Of a stretch of 5,407 nucleotides of DNA, positions 1 through 4,980 are shown piece after piece. The DNA comes from Pseudomonadota bacterium (GTDB lineage: Bacteria > Pseudomonadota > Gammaproteobacteria > Burkholderiales > Burkholderiaceae_C). The notes under the pieces were generated by a model that worked only from the letters and a program-made list of their open reading frames with translations, was not told the DNA's origin and made no database searches. The stretch's first letter is position 1; every line of letters begins with the position of its first letter. The position numbers and the translations under genes were made by a program. The stretch is from the NCBI GenBank assembly GCA_023415035.1, contig JAEZLX010000054.1:1-5407 (forward strand), in the 5' to 3' direction.

Positions 1-46
1 TCGGCGACCTGACGATCGCCGAATGGAGCCACAACGGAATCCACGT

Positions 47-52
47 GATAAT
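47..52 (+). promoter_or_regulatory. Candidate -10 element of the LysR-type regulator gene
   Basis: GATAAT matches the sigma-70 -10 consensus at five of six bases and lies in the only AT-richer patch of the left end. A start site near 59 would leave a leader of about 20 bases before the ATG at 80. The matching -35 position (about 24-29, TGGAGC) is poor. An alternative is GTGATA at 45-50 as -35 with GAATAT at 68-73 as -10 (17-base spacer), which would put the transcript start at the ATG. In both cases the dyad at 57-71 would overlap the start site or core promoter, as expected for autorepression. This is inference from base pattern only. Confidence 0.35.
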
Positions 53-56
53 CCGG

Positions 57-71
57 ATTCATTCCGTGAAT
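57..71. promoter_or_regulatory. LysR-type T-N11-A operator dyad
   Basis: The sequence ATTCA-N5-TGAAT is a perfect inverted repeat with 5-base arms and fits the T-N11-A rule for LysR-type binding sites (T58, A70). As I remember it, the NahR site consensus is ATTCACGCT-N2-TGAT. This is the same length and shares the ATTCA and TGA ends. A wider dyad surrounds it: ACGGAAT at 34-40 pairs with ATTCCGT at 61-67, and GAATCC at 37-42 with GGATTC at 55-60. It ends 8 bases before the regulator's start codon, so autoregulation or control of a divergent gene left of the window is likely. Confidence 0.55.
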
Positions 72-79
72 ATGGCCGC

Positions 80-1009
80 ATGGACCTCGGCAACGTCGAT
101 CTGAATCTGCTGGTGGTGTTCGACCGCCTGATGCGCGAGCGCAGCGTCTCGCGCTGCGCGGCCGGTCTGGGCCTGAGCCAGCCCGCGACCAGCAATGCGT
201 TGCGACGCCTGCGCACGCTGCTGGGCGACGAACTGTTCCTGCGCACGCCCGCCGGCATGTCCCCCACGCCCTATGCCCTGCAACTGGCCGCACCGGTGGC
301 GCAGGCACTTGGGACGCTGCACGGCGCGCTTAACGTGCGCGCCTCCTTCGACCCGGCCTGCAGCGACCGCCGGTTCACCGTCGCCATGACCGATGTCGGC
401 GAGGCCTATTTCCTGCCGGTGCTCATGGGCCTGCTCGCCCGCGAGGCACCGGGCGCGACACTGCGCTGCGTCACCGTGACCGAGCCCGGCCTGCGCGAAG
501 CTATGGCCACGGGCCGTGTGGACCTCGCCCTGGGTTCCCTGCCCTCCCTGCAGGCCGGCTTCTACCAGCAGGCCCTGTTCCGCCAGCGCTACGTGCTGTT
601 GATGCGGCAGGGCCATCCGCTTGCGAATACCCGCCAGATCACCGCCGCGCTGTTCCGGCAGGCGCAGCACGTGCTGGTCGAGTCCACAGGCACCGCTCAC
701 CAGCGCGTGGAAGAAACCCTGGCGCGACTTGGCGTCCGGCGCGCGGTCTGCCTGACCGTGCCCCACTACGTGGCGCTGGGCCACGTGCTGGCCGGCACCG
801 ATCTGGTGGCCACCGTTCCCGAGCGCTTTGCCGACCGCGTCACCGGGCCGCTGCAGCTGGTCAGCCGGCCACTGACGCTGCGGCTGCCCACCAGCACCAT
901 CTGCCAGTACTGGCACGCCCACCTGCACCGCGACCCCGGCCACCGGTGGTTCCGGGAGCTGCTCGCCAGCCACTTTGGCCAACCCGATCAGCCGGAGCGG
1001 GGGATGTAG
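80..1009 (+). CDS. LysR-type transcriptional regulator, NahR/DntR/LinR-like
   Basis: A cytoplasmic DNA-binding regulator of 309 residues, close to the usual 300-310 of the family. Residues 1-65 form the winged helix-turn-helix: DLNLLVVFDRL starts helix 1, and LGLSQPATSNALRRLR (30-45) is the turn and recognition helix. The wing has DELFLRTPAGMSPTPYA, the signature of the NahR/DntR/LinR subgroup. Residues 70-95 are the linker helix. From 96 on is the periplasmic-binding-protein-like effector domain, with FTVAMTDVGEAYFLP, GRVDLALGSLPSLQAGFYQQ and VPHYVALGHVLAGTDLVATVP all resembling NahR. Characterised relatives sense small aromatic acids such as salicylate or nitroaromatics; the ligand here is unknown. 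I chose ATG 80 over ATG 23 because codons 23-79 have only about 37% G/C at third positions, lie outside the family start and hold the operator-like dyad. No clear Shine-Dalgarno precedes the start. No aromatic catabolic gene is in view, so its target is probably left of the window. Confidence 0.92.
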   Translation: MDLGNVDLNLLVVFDRLMRERSVSRCAAGLGLSQPATSNALRRLRTLLGDELFLRTPAGMSPTPYALQLAAPVAQALGTLHGALNVRASFDPACSDRRFTVAMTDVGEAYFLPVLMGLLAREAPGATLRCVTVTEPGLREAMATGRVDLALGSLPSLQAGFYQQALFRQRYVLLMRQGHPLANTRQITAALFRQAQHVLVESTGTAHQRVEETLARLGVRRAVCLTVPHYVALGHVLAGTDLVATVPERFADRVTGPLQLVSRPLTLRLPTSTICQYWHAHLHRDPGHRWFRELLASHFGQPDQPERGM

Positions 1010-1023
1010 GCGACGTGCACACC

Positions 1024-1062
1024 GTGCGGAATCGCACACGGATGCGCAGCTTGCGCATCCGT
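1024..1062 (+). terminator. Adjacent hairpins after the LysR gene, probable terminator
   Basis: Fourteen bases after the regulator's stop, GTGCG (1024-1028) pairs with CGCAC (1033-1037) around a GAAT loop. Directly next to it, ACGGATGCGCA (1038-1048) pairs perfectly with TGCGCATCCGT (1052-1062) around a 3-base loop, an 11-base-pair stem. Only a weak T-rich stretch follows (GGTTTCG), so it is not a textbook Rho-independent terminator, but position and stem strength suggest transcript ending or 3'-end protection. Confidence 0.5.
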
Positions 1063-1119
1063 TCAGGTTTCGTAACAACTTTCGCGCACGCCGGCCAGGC
1101 AAAGCGTCCGAACTTCCCT

Positions 1120-1125
1120 CACAAT
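1120..1125 (+). promoter_or_regulatory. Possible -10 element before the small membrane protein gene
   Basis: CACAAT is the same hexamer that sits before the MFS gene and, on the other strand, before the DUF2214-like gene. Its position would start a transcript near 1132, about 26 bases before the GTG at 1158. I see no good -35 sequence, so this is weak support only. Confidence 0.22.
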
Positions 1126-1157
1126 TCGCGACCAACCGTCACCGCCAGATCGTCACC

Positions 1158-1325
1158 GTGTTCGAAATTCTCACCCGCCTCGGCTTCGCCCTCGTCCTGT
1201 CCATCGGACTGGCCCTGATGTTCGCCTGGGGGTGGGATCATTCCGACAGCCCGGCCGCACAGGGCGCCCCGATGGCCAGCAGCACCCTGGTCGAGGGCGT
1301 CACAGCCGCCGACGCCCTCCACTGA
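1158..1325 (+). CDS. Possible small single-pass membrane protein (55 aa), hypothetical
   Basis: I do not recognise this gene. The frame from GTG 1158 to TGA 1325 encodes 55 residues. They comprise a short amphipathic start (FEILTRL), one hydrophobic segment at about residues 8-24 (GFALVLSIGLALMFAWG), then a polar tail rich in Ala, Ser and Asp. About 48 of 55 codons end in G or C, like the surrounding real genes. The sequence would fit a small inner-membrane protein with the tail on either side. Against it: a GTG start, no visible Shine-Dalgarno, and a frame that stays open upstream for some distance, as GC-rich DNA often does. It lies between the regulator's hairpins and the convergent DUF2214-like gene, whose stop is 25 bases away. 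It could be a chance open frame. Confidence 0.42.
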   Translation: MFEILTRLGFALVLSIGLALMFAWGWDHSDSPAAQGAPMASSTLVEGVTAADALH

Positions 1326-1350
1326 CGGCGCAACGTCCAGCCGCCCGGTC

Positions 1351-1809
1351 TCAGCCGGTGATGCCGATGCCCCTGGCCAGGCCCACCGCCGCCAGCGGGA
1401 TCAGCAGCATCAGGTGCGCCTCGATCATCACCAGCCGGCGGGTGCTGCGCACCTCGGCCTCCGGCGGCAATGCGCCGGTCTGACGCAGCGTCCGGCGCCA
1501 GCGCAGGAAGCGCACGGTGGGTCCGATTGACAGCAGCCCGATCACCACAAACAGCGTCAGCTTGATGTGCAGCGCCGGCTGCACCCAGTACCAGGCCGTG
1601 CCCTTCATGCCCCACCAGGTGCGCGCCAGCCCGGTCAGCAGCACCAGCACGGCCGACAGGCCATAGATCAGGTCCACGCGCGCCAGGCGTTCGACCACGG
1701 CCGGATTGATCCACTCCTGGCGGCACAGCGCCGCCTCGCTGGAGAGGAACCCCACCATCGAAAGAATGGCGATGAAATGGACATAGGCCAGCAAGGCTTC
1801 GATGGTCAT
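1351..1809 (-). CDS. DUF2214-like four-helix integral membrane protein
   Basis: A 152-residue inner-membrane protein of unknown function. Predicted membrane segments are at about residues 5-25, 45-62, 78-97 and 128-147, the layout of DUF2214-family proteins. Family-like stretches include LLAYVHFIAILSMVGFLSSE near the start and LHIKLTLFVVIGLLSIGPT in helix 3. A basic stretch (RFLRWRRTLR, 100-109) after helix 3 should face the cytoplasm. Histidines fall in or at the edge of three helices (H11, H81, H132), which leaves heme or metal binding open but unproven. The start at ATG 1809 is fixed by a strong Shine-Dalgarno, AAGGAGA, five bases upstream; an in-frame extension to 1875 exists but ignores that site. 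The gene is divergent from tgt and convergent with the small membrane protein frame. Length and hydropathy look intact. Confidence 0.88.
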   Translation of the reverse strand: MTIEALLAYVHFIAILSMVGFLSSEAALCRQEWINPAVVERLARVDLIYGLSAVLVLLTGLARTWWGMKGTAWYWVQPALHIKLTLFVVIGLLSIGPTVRFLRWRRTLRQTGALPPEAEVRSTRRLVMIEAHLMLLIPLAAVGLARGIGITG

Positions 1810-1814
1810 CCGAT

Positions 1815-1821
1815 TCTCCTT
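1815..1821 (-). promoter_or_regulatory. Strong ribosome binding site of the DUF2214-like gene
   Basis: Read on the minus strand this is AAGGAGA, a near-perfect Shine-Dalgarno, with five bases between it and the ATG at 1809. It decides the start over upstream in-frame ATG codons. It is the only strong ribosome binding site in the window; the other genes lack one. Confidence 0.8.
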
Positions 1822-1845
1822 GTGCGCCTTCATCGGCTGCGCCCC

Positions 1846-1851
1846 ATTGTG
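1846..1851 (-). promoter_or_regulatory. Possible -10 element of the DUF2214-like gene
   Basis: CACAAT on the minus strand lies about 36 bases before the ATG at 1809. Transcription from it would start near 1839 and give a leader of about 30 bases that contains the Shine-Dalgarno. No convincing -35 is visible (TGGCCA at the expected distance). Confidence 0.3.
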
Positions 1852-1880
1852 CCGCGCCCCACGGGCCCTGGCCACTTTGA

Positions 1881-1886
1881 GACAAT
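1881..1886 (+). promoter_or_regulatory. Candidate -10 element of tgt, suggests a leaderless transcript
   Basis: GACAAT is followed by exactly six bases (CCTCCC) and then the ATG of tgt at 1893. If it is the -10 hexamer, transcription would begin at or next to the A of the start codon, leaving no leader. There is no Shine-Dalgarno before tgt, which fits. No clear -35 is visible 17 bases upstream. Confidence 0.42.
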
Positions 1887-1892
1887 CCTCCC

Positions 1893-3071
1893 ATGCTCCG
1901 CTTCGAACTGCTCAAGACCGAAGGCCATGCGCGCCGCGGCCGGCTCACGCTCAACCATGGCGTGGTCGAGACTCCCATCTTCATGCCCGTGGGCACCTAC
2001 GGCACCGTCAAGGGCGTGATGCCCGCAAGCCTGCAGGACATGGGCGCCCAGATCATCCTGGGCAACACCTTTCACCTGTGGATGCGCCCGGGCCTGGACA
2101 TCATGAAGGGCTTTGGCGGCCTGCACGGCTTCGAGCAGTGGCACAAACCCATCCTCACCGACTCCGGGGGCTTCCAGGTCTGGAGCCTGGGCGAGATGCG
2201 TAAGATCACCGAGGAGGGCGTGCACTTCGCCTCACCCGTCAACGGCGACAAGCTGTTCATGTCGCCCGAGGTGAGCATGCAGATCCAGACCATCCTCAAC
2301 TCCGACATCGTAATGCAGCTGGACGAATGCACGCCCTACTGGCAGGGCGCCAAGGGCGGCGGCCACATCACGACCGAAGCCGAGGCCCGGCAAAGCATGG
2401 AACTGAGCCGCCGCTGGGCCGTCCGATCCAAGGCCGAGTTCGAGCGCCTGGGCAACCCCAACGCCCTCTTCGGCATCGTGCAGGGCGGCATGTTCGAGCA
2501 CCTGCGGCAGGAATCGCTGGAGGCGCTGGTGGAGATGGACTTCCCCGGCTACGCCATCGGCGGCGTCAGCGTGGGCGAGCCCAAGGACGAAATGCTGCGC
2601 ATCATGGCGCACACCCCGCACCGGCTGCCGGCCCACAAGCCACGCTACCTCATGGGCGTGGGCACACCCGAGGACCTGGTGGAGGGCGTGGCCTGCGGCG
2701 TGGACATGTTCGACTGCGTCATGCCCACGCGCAATGCGCGCAACGGCCACCTGTTCACGCGCTACGGCGACCTGAAGATCCGCAACGCACGCCACAAGAA
2801 CGACCATCGTCCCCTGGACGAGACCTGCACCTGTTACGCCTGCGCCGGGCGCCAGGGCGTGTCCTGGGCCGATGGCGGGCGTGACGGTTTCAGCCGCGCC
2901 TACCTGCACCACCTCGACCGATGCGGCGAGATGCTCGGCCCCATGCTGGCCAGCATCCACAACCTGCACTACTACCTGAACCTGATGCAGGAAGTGCGCA
3001 ACGCCCTGGACGCCGGCGAATTCGCCGCCTTCCGCGCCCGCTTCAAGGCCGACCGCGCCCGCGGCGTGTGA
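1893..3071 (+). CDS. tgt: tRNA-guanine(34) transglycosylase (queuine tRNA-ribosyltransferase)
   Basis: This cytoplasmic enzyme swaps guanine 34 in the wobble position of tRNA-Asp, -Asn, -His and -Tyr for preQ1, the base-exchange step of queuosine synthesis. The 392-residue protein is a full TIM-barrel Tgt; E. coli has 375. Visible motifs are TDSGGFQ with general-base Asp90, QLDECTP (142-148), GIVQGG (194-199), MGVGTPEDLVEGV, and MFDCVMPTRNARNG with the nucleophile Asp274. Zinc ligands by comparison with E. coli are Cys312, Cys314, Cys317 and His356 (in SIHNL). Between Cys317 and SRAYLHHL lie 16 residues where E. coli has 3, a 13-residue insertion rich in Gly and Asp. ATG 1893 gives the conserved start (MLRFELLKTEGHARRGRLTL). 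The stop overlaps the next gene by 4 bases, so the two are probably cotranscribed. No queA, yajC or secD, common tgt neighbours elsewhere, follows it. Confidence 0.97.
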   Translation: MLRFELLKTEGHARRGRLTLNHGVVETPIFMPVGTYGTVKGVMPASLQDMGAQIILGNTFHLWMRPGLDIMKGFGGLHGFEQWHKPILTDSGGFQVWSLGEMRKITEEGVHFASPVNGDKLFMSPEVSMQIQTILNSDIVMQLDECTPYWQGAKGGGHITTEAEARQSMELSRRWAVRSKAEFERLGNPNALFGIVQGGMFEHLRQESLEALVEMDFPGYAIGGVSVGEPKDEMLRIMAHTPHRLPAHKPRYLMGVGTPEDLVEGVACGVDMFDCVMPTRNARNGHLFTRYGDLKIRNARHKNDHRPLDETCTCYACAGRQGVSWADGGRDGFSRAYLHHLDRCGEMLGPMLASIHNLHYYLNLMQEVRNALDAGEFAAFRARFKADRARGV

Positions 3072-3733
3072 GCGACAAACCCGACACCATGACCACCGAC
3101 AACACCCCTTCGAAAGCCAGCCGGCGCCCGCGTCGGCCCCAGACTCCGCGCCAGAACCAGCAGCCGACCCGCCAACACCCCGTGCTGGCGCGCCTGGCCG
3201 AACTGCACCCGCGCCTCTTTGGCGAATCGCCCCTGCCGCTCAAGCGCGGCATCTACCAGGACCTGCTGGATGCCCATGGCGACGCGCTGGACAAGGACGG
3301 CCTGAAGGCCGCCCTGGCCCTGCACACGCGCTCCACGCGCTACCTGAGCGCCATCGCCAGCGGCGCGCAACGCCACGACCTGGACGGCCAGCCGGTGGAA
3401 GCCGTGGCCCCCGAGCACGTTCACCACGCCCTGGTCGAGGTGTTCCGCCGCCGCCAGCAGCGCAGCGCCGACAACCTGCGCCCCAAGCTGCTGCGGCGCA
3501 TCGCCCAGGCATTCGAGGCCTCGGGCCTGAGCCGGGAGGCCTATGTGGAAAAAGTGCTGGGCCGCGACGAGACGATCAATGCGCTCACGCTGGAAGCGCT
3601 GGCCGAAGCCGCCGGCCGCGCCGCCCGTGCGGAAGCTCTGCGACGCGCCTTCGCCGCCAGCGGCATGAGCGTCGAGGACTTTGCCGGCAGCTACGGCCTG
3701 CCCATTGACGAGGTGCGGCGCGCCCTGGCCTGA
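3068..3733 (+). CDS. ProQ/FinO-domain RNA-binding protein with helical C-terminal extension
   Basis: A probable RNA chaperone of 221 residues that binds structured RNAs such as small RNAs and mRNA 3' ends. Residues 1-36 are a disordered, Arg/Pro/Gln-rich basic tail. Residues 37-130 are the ProQ/FinO domain: HPVLARLAELHPRLF, then PLKRGIYQDLL, LALHTRSTRYLSAI, GAQRHDLDG and PEHVHHALVEVFRRR, closely following the E. coli ProQ pattern. Residues 138-221 lack ProQ's Tudor-like C-terminal domain and instead hold two copies of a helical motif, AFxASG[LM]SxEx[YF], at 148 and 194. GTG 3068 overlaps the tgt stop as GTGA, which favours translational coupling. ATG 3089, giving 214 residues, is the alternative, and neither has a good Shine-Dalgarno. 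I left the symbol blank because the domain layout differs from E. coli ProQ. Confidence 0.9.
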   Translation: MSDKPDTMTTDNTPSKASRRPRRPQTPRQNQQPTRQHPVLARLAELHPRLFGESPLPLKRGIYQDLLDAHGDALDKDGLKAALALHTRSTRYLSAIASGAQRHDLDGQPVEAVAPEHVHHALVEVFRRRQQRSADNLRPKLLRRIAQAFEASGLSREAYVEKVLGRDETINALTLEALAEAAGRAARAEALRRAFAASGMSVEDFAGSYGLPIDEVRRALA

Positions 3734-3745
3734 CACAGGCGACAA

Positions 3746-3766
3746 CGGCGAAGGCCAACTTCGCCG
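3746..3766 (+). terminator. Hairpin in the ProQ/FinO-MFS spacer, possible terminator
   Basis: CGGCGAAG (3746-3753) pairs perfectly with CTTCGCCG (3759-3766) around the loop GCCAA, an 8-base-pair stem 12 bases after the ProQ/FinO stop. No T tract follows; the next bases are the CACAAT hexamer before the MFS gene. It may end the tgt-proQ transcript or protect its 3' end, or serve as an operator-like dyad in the MFS promoter. Confidence 0.4.
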
Positions 3767-3772
3767 CACAAT
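3767..3772 (+). promoter_or_regulatory. Candidate -10 element of the MFS gene, suggests a leaderless transcript
   Basis: CACAAT is followed by six bases (GCGCGG) and then the GTG start at 3779, the same geometry as before tgt. No Shine-Dalgarno is present. The region 17 bases upstream shows no good -35 and is occupied by the hairpin at 3746-3766. Confidence 0.38.
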
Positions 3773-3778
3773 GCGCGG

Positions 3779-4972
3779 GTGACGACGACGCCTGCCCCCG
3801 ACTCCTCCGCCACCCCTGCCCGCGTGCTGCCGGTGCTGGTCATCGCGCAGTTCGCCGGCACATCGCTGTGGTTCGCGATCAACGCCGTCATGCCCGACCT
3901 GCAGCGCGCCTTCGGCTGGCCGGCCACCGCGGTGGGCACCCTCACCTCCACGCTGCAGAGCGGCTTCATCGCCGGCACACTGTTCTTCGCGCTGCTGGCC
4001 ATCGCCGATCGTTTCCCTGCCCGGGCCGTGTTCCTCGTCTGCGCACTGGCCGGCGCCGCGTGCACGGTTGGCGCCTGGGCCACCATCTCCCACTATGGCT
4101 CCCTGCTGGCCTGGCGCTTTGCCACCGGCTTCTTCCTGGCCGGCATCTACCCGGTGGGCATGAAGATCGCATCGCAGTGGTTCCCGCGCGGGCTGGGGCC
4201 CGCCCTGGGCATGCTGATCGGTGCGCTGATCCTGGGTTCGGCCTGCTCCCATGCGCTGCGCGCCCTCGGCGGTGACACGCTGCCCTGGCAGTCGCTCATG
4301 CTCGGCGTGGCGGCTCTGGCGGCAGCCGGTGGCATCCTGCTGTACGCCGCACTGCCCGAGCCACCGCTCGCCGTCGCCCGTGTCAGCACGCTGCAGTGGC
4401 GGGCGCTGGCCACCATCGGCACCGACGCGCGCGTGCGCAGTTCGGTGCTGGGCTACTTCGGCCACATGTGGGAGCTCTACACCATGTGGGTGCTGGTGCC
4501 CATCATTCTGGCCACCCGGCTGGACGGCCTGAGCCTCTCGTGGACGGCATTCGCGGTGCTCGGCGGCGGTGCCATCGGCTGCGTGGCGGGCGGCGTCCTG
4601 GCGCCGCGCTGGGGCAGCGCCCGCGTGGCCGGCACGCAGCTGGCCATCAGCGGCCTGTGCTGCCTGCTGGCGCCCTGGCTCATCCAGGCGCCCGACACCC
4701 TGTTCTTCGCCTGGCTGCTGATTTGGGGCATCACCGTCTCGGGCGATTCGCCCCAGTTCTCGGCCCTCACGGCCCGCAACGCGCCCCCGCACGCCGTCGG
4801 CAGCGTGCTCACCCTCACCAACAGCATCGGCTTTGCCATCAGCAGCCTCAGCATCGTGCTGTTCGTGCAGCTGAGCGAGCACGTGCCGCTGGGCTGGCTG
4901 CTCATGGGCCTGGCCCTTGGCCCGGCGCTGGGGCTGTGGGCGCTGCGTCCGCTGTGGCGCGAGCGCGCCTGA
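3779..4972 (+). CDS. Major facilitator superfamily transporter, substrate unknown
   Basis: A 397-residue inner-membrane secondary transporter. Twelve hydrophobic segments can be drawn at about residues 15-36, 50-72, 82-103, 108-130, 140-160, 170-192, 222-245, 254-275, 283-302, 307-323, 338-362 and 370-390, with a longer loop at 193-221 between the two six-helix halves. IADRFPARAV (75-84) after helix 2 is a degenerate form of the family's motif A. Helix 4 has WRFATGFFLAGIYPVGMK and is followed by WFPRGLGPALG. Helix 7 carries GYFGHMWELYTMW with Glu232 in the membrane, and helix 10 ends in WGITVSGDSPQFSAL with Asp323; both are candidate coupling or substrate residues. GTG 3779 is the only good start before helix 1. 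The substrate cannot be told from sequence. The gene lies 45 bases after the ProQ/FinO gene but probably has its own promoter. It converges on the zinc ribbon gene. Confidence 0.93.
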   Translation: MTTTPAPDSSATPARVLPVLVIAQFAGTSLWFAINAVMPDLQRAFGWPATAVGTLTSTLQSGFIAGTLFFALLAIADRFPARAVFLVCALAGAACTVGAWATISHYGSLLAWRFATGFFLAGIYPVGMKIASQWFPRGLGPALGMLIGALILGSACSHALRALGGDTLPWQSLMLGVAALAAAGGILLYAALPEPPLAVARVSTLQWRALATIGTDARVRSSVLGYFGHMWELYTMWVLVPIILATRLDGLSLSWTAFAVLGGGAIGCVAGGVLAPRWGSARVAGTQLAISGLCCLLAPWLIQAPDTLFFAWLLIWGITVSGDSPQFSALTARNAPPHAVGSVLTLTNSIGFAISSLSIVLFVQLSEHVPLGWLLMGLALGPALGLWALRPLWRERA

Positions 4973-4980
4973 CCGCGCTC
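4961..4980. terminator. Hairpin across two convergent stop codons
   Basis: GAGCGCG (4961-4967) pairs with CGCGCTC (4974-4980) around a 6-base loop that holds the MFS stop codon; the last bases reach into the stop codon of the minus-strand gene. A competing stem, GCGCGAG (4957-4963) with CTCGCGC (4984-4990), is also possible. There is no T tract on either strand. Position suggests shared bidirectional transcript ending, but GC-rich DNA makes such stems easily by chance. Confidence 0.3.

Noticed and set aside
23..79. N-terminal extension of the LysR-type regulator to ATG 23
   Set aside because: Third-position G/C is only about 37% here against a high value in the gene, NahR-like proteins start at the MDLGNVDLNLL region, and the stretch contains the operator-like dyad.
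59..1135. A 358-codon open frame on the minus strand opposite the LysR-type gene
   Set aside because: The composition is biased and domain-free, while the plus strand encodes a clear full-length NahR-like regulator.
1810..1875. N-terminal extension of the DUF2214-like protein to 1875
   Set aside because: A strong Shine-Dalgarno at 1815-1821 points to ATG 1809, and the extension (MARARGARHNGAQP...) is not family-like.
2232..2969. A 245-codon minus-strand open frame opposite tgt
   Set aside because: It is rich in His, Ala, Val and Gly and is complementary to conserved Tgt motifs; no family resemblance.
2972..4882. A 636-codon open frame on the minus strand
   Set aside because: It lies opposite the end of tgt, the ProQ/FinO gene and most of the MFS gene. 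Its translation is low-complexity (Gly, Ala, Arg, Gln, His-rich) with no domain, as expected opposite GC-rich coding DNA with strong third-position bias.
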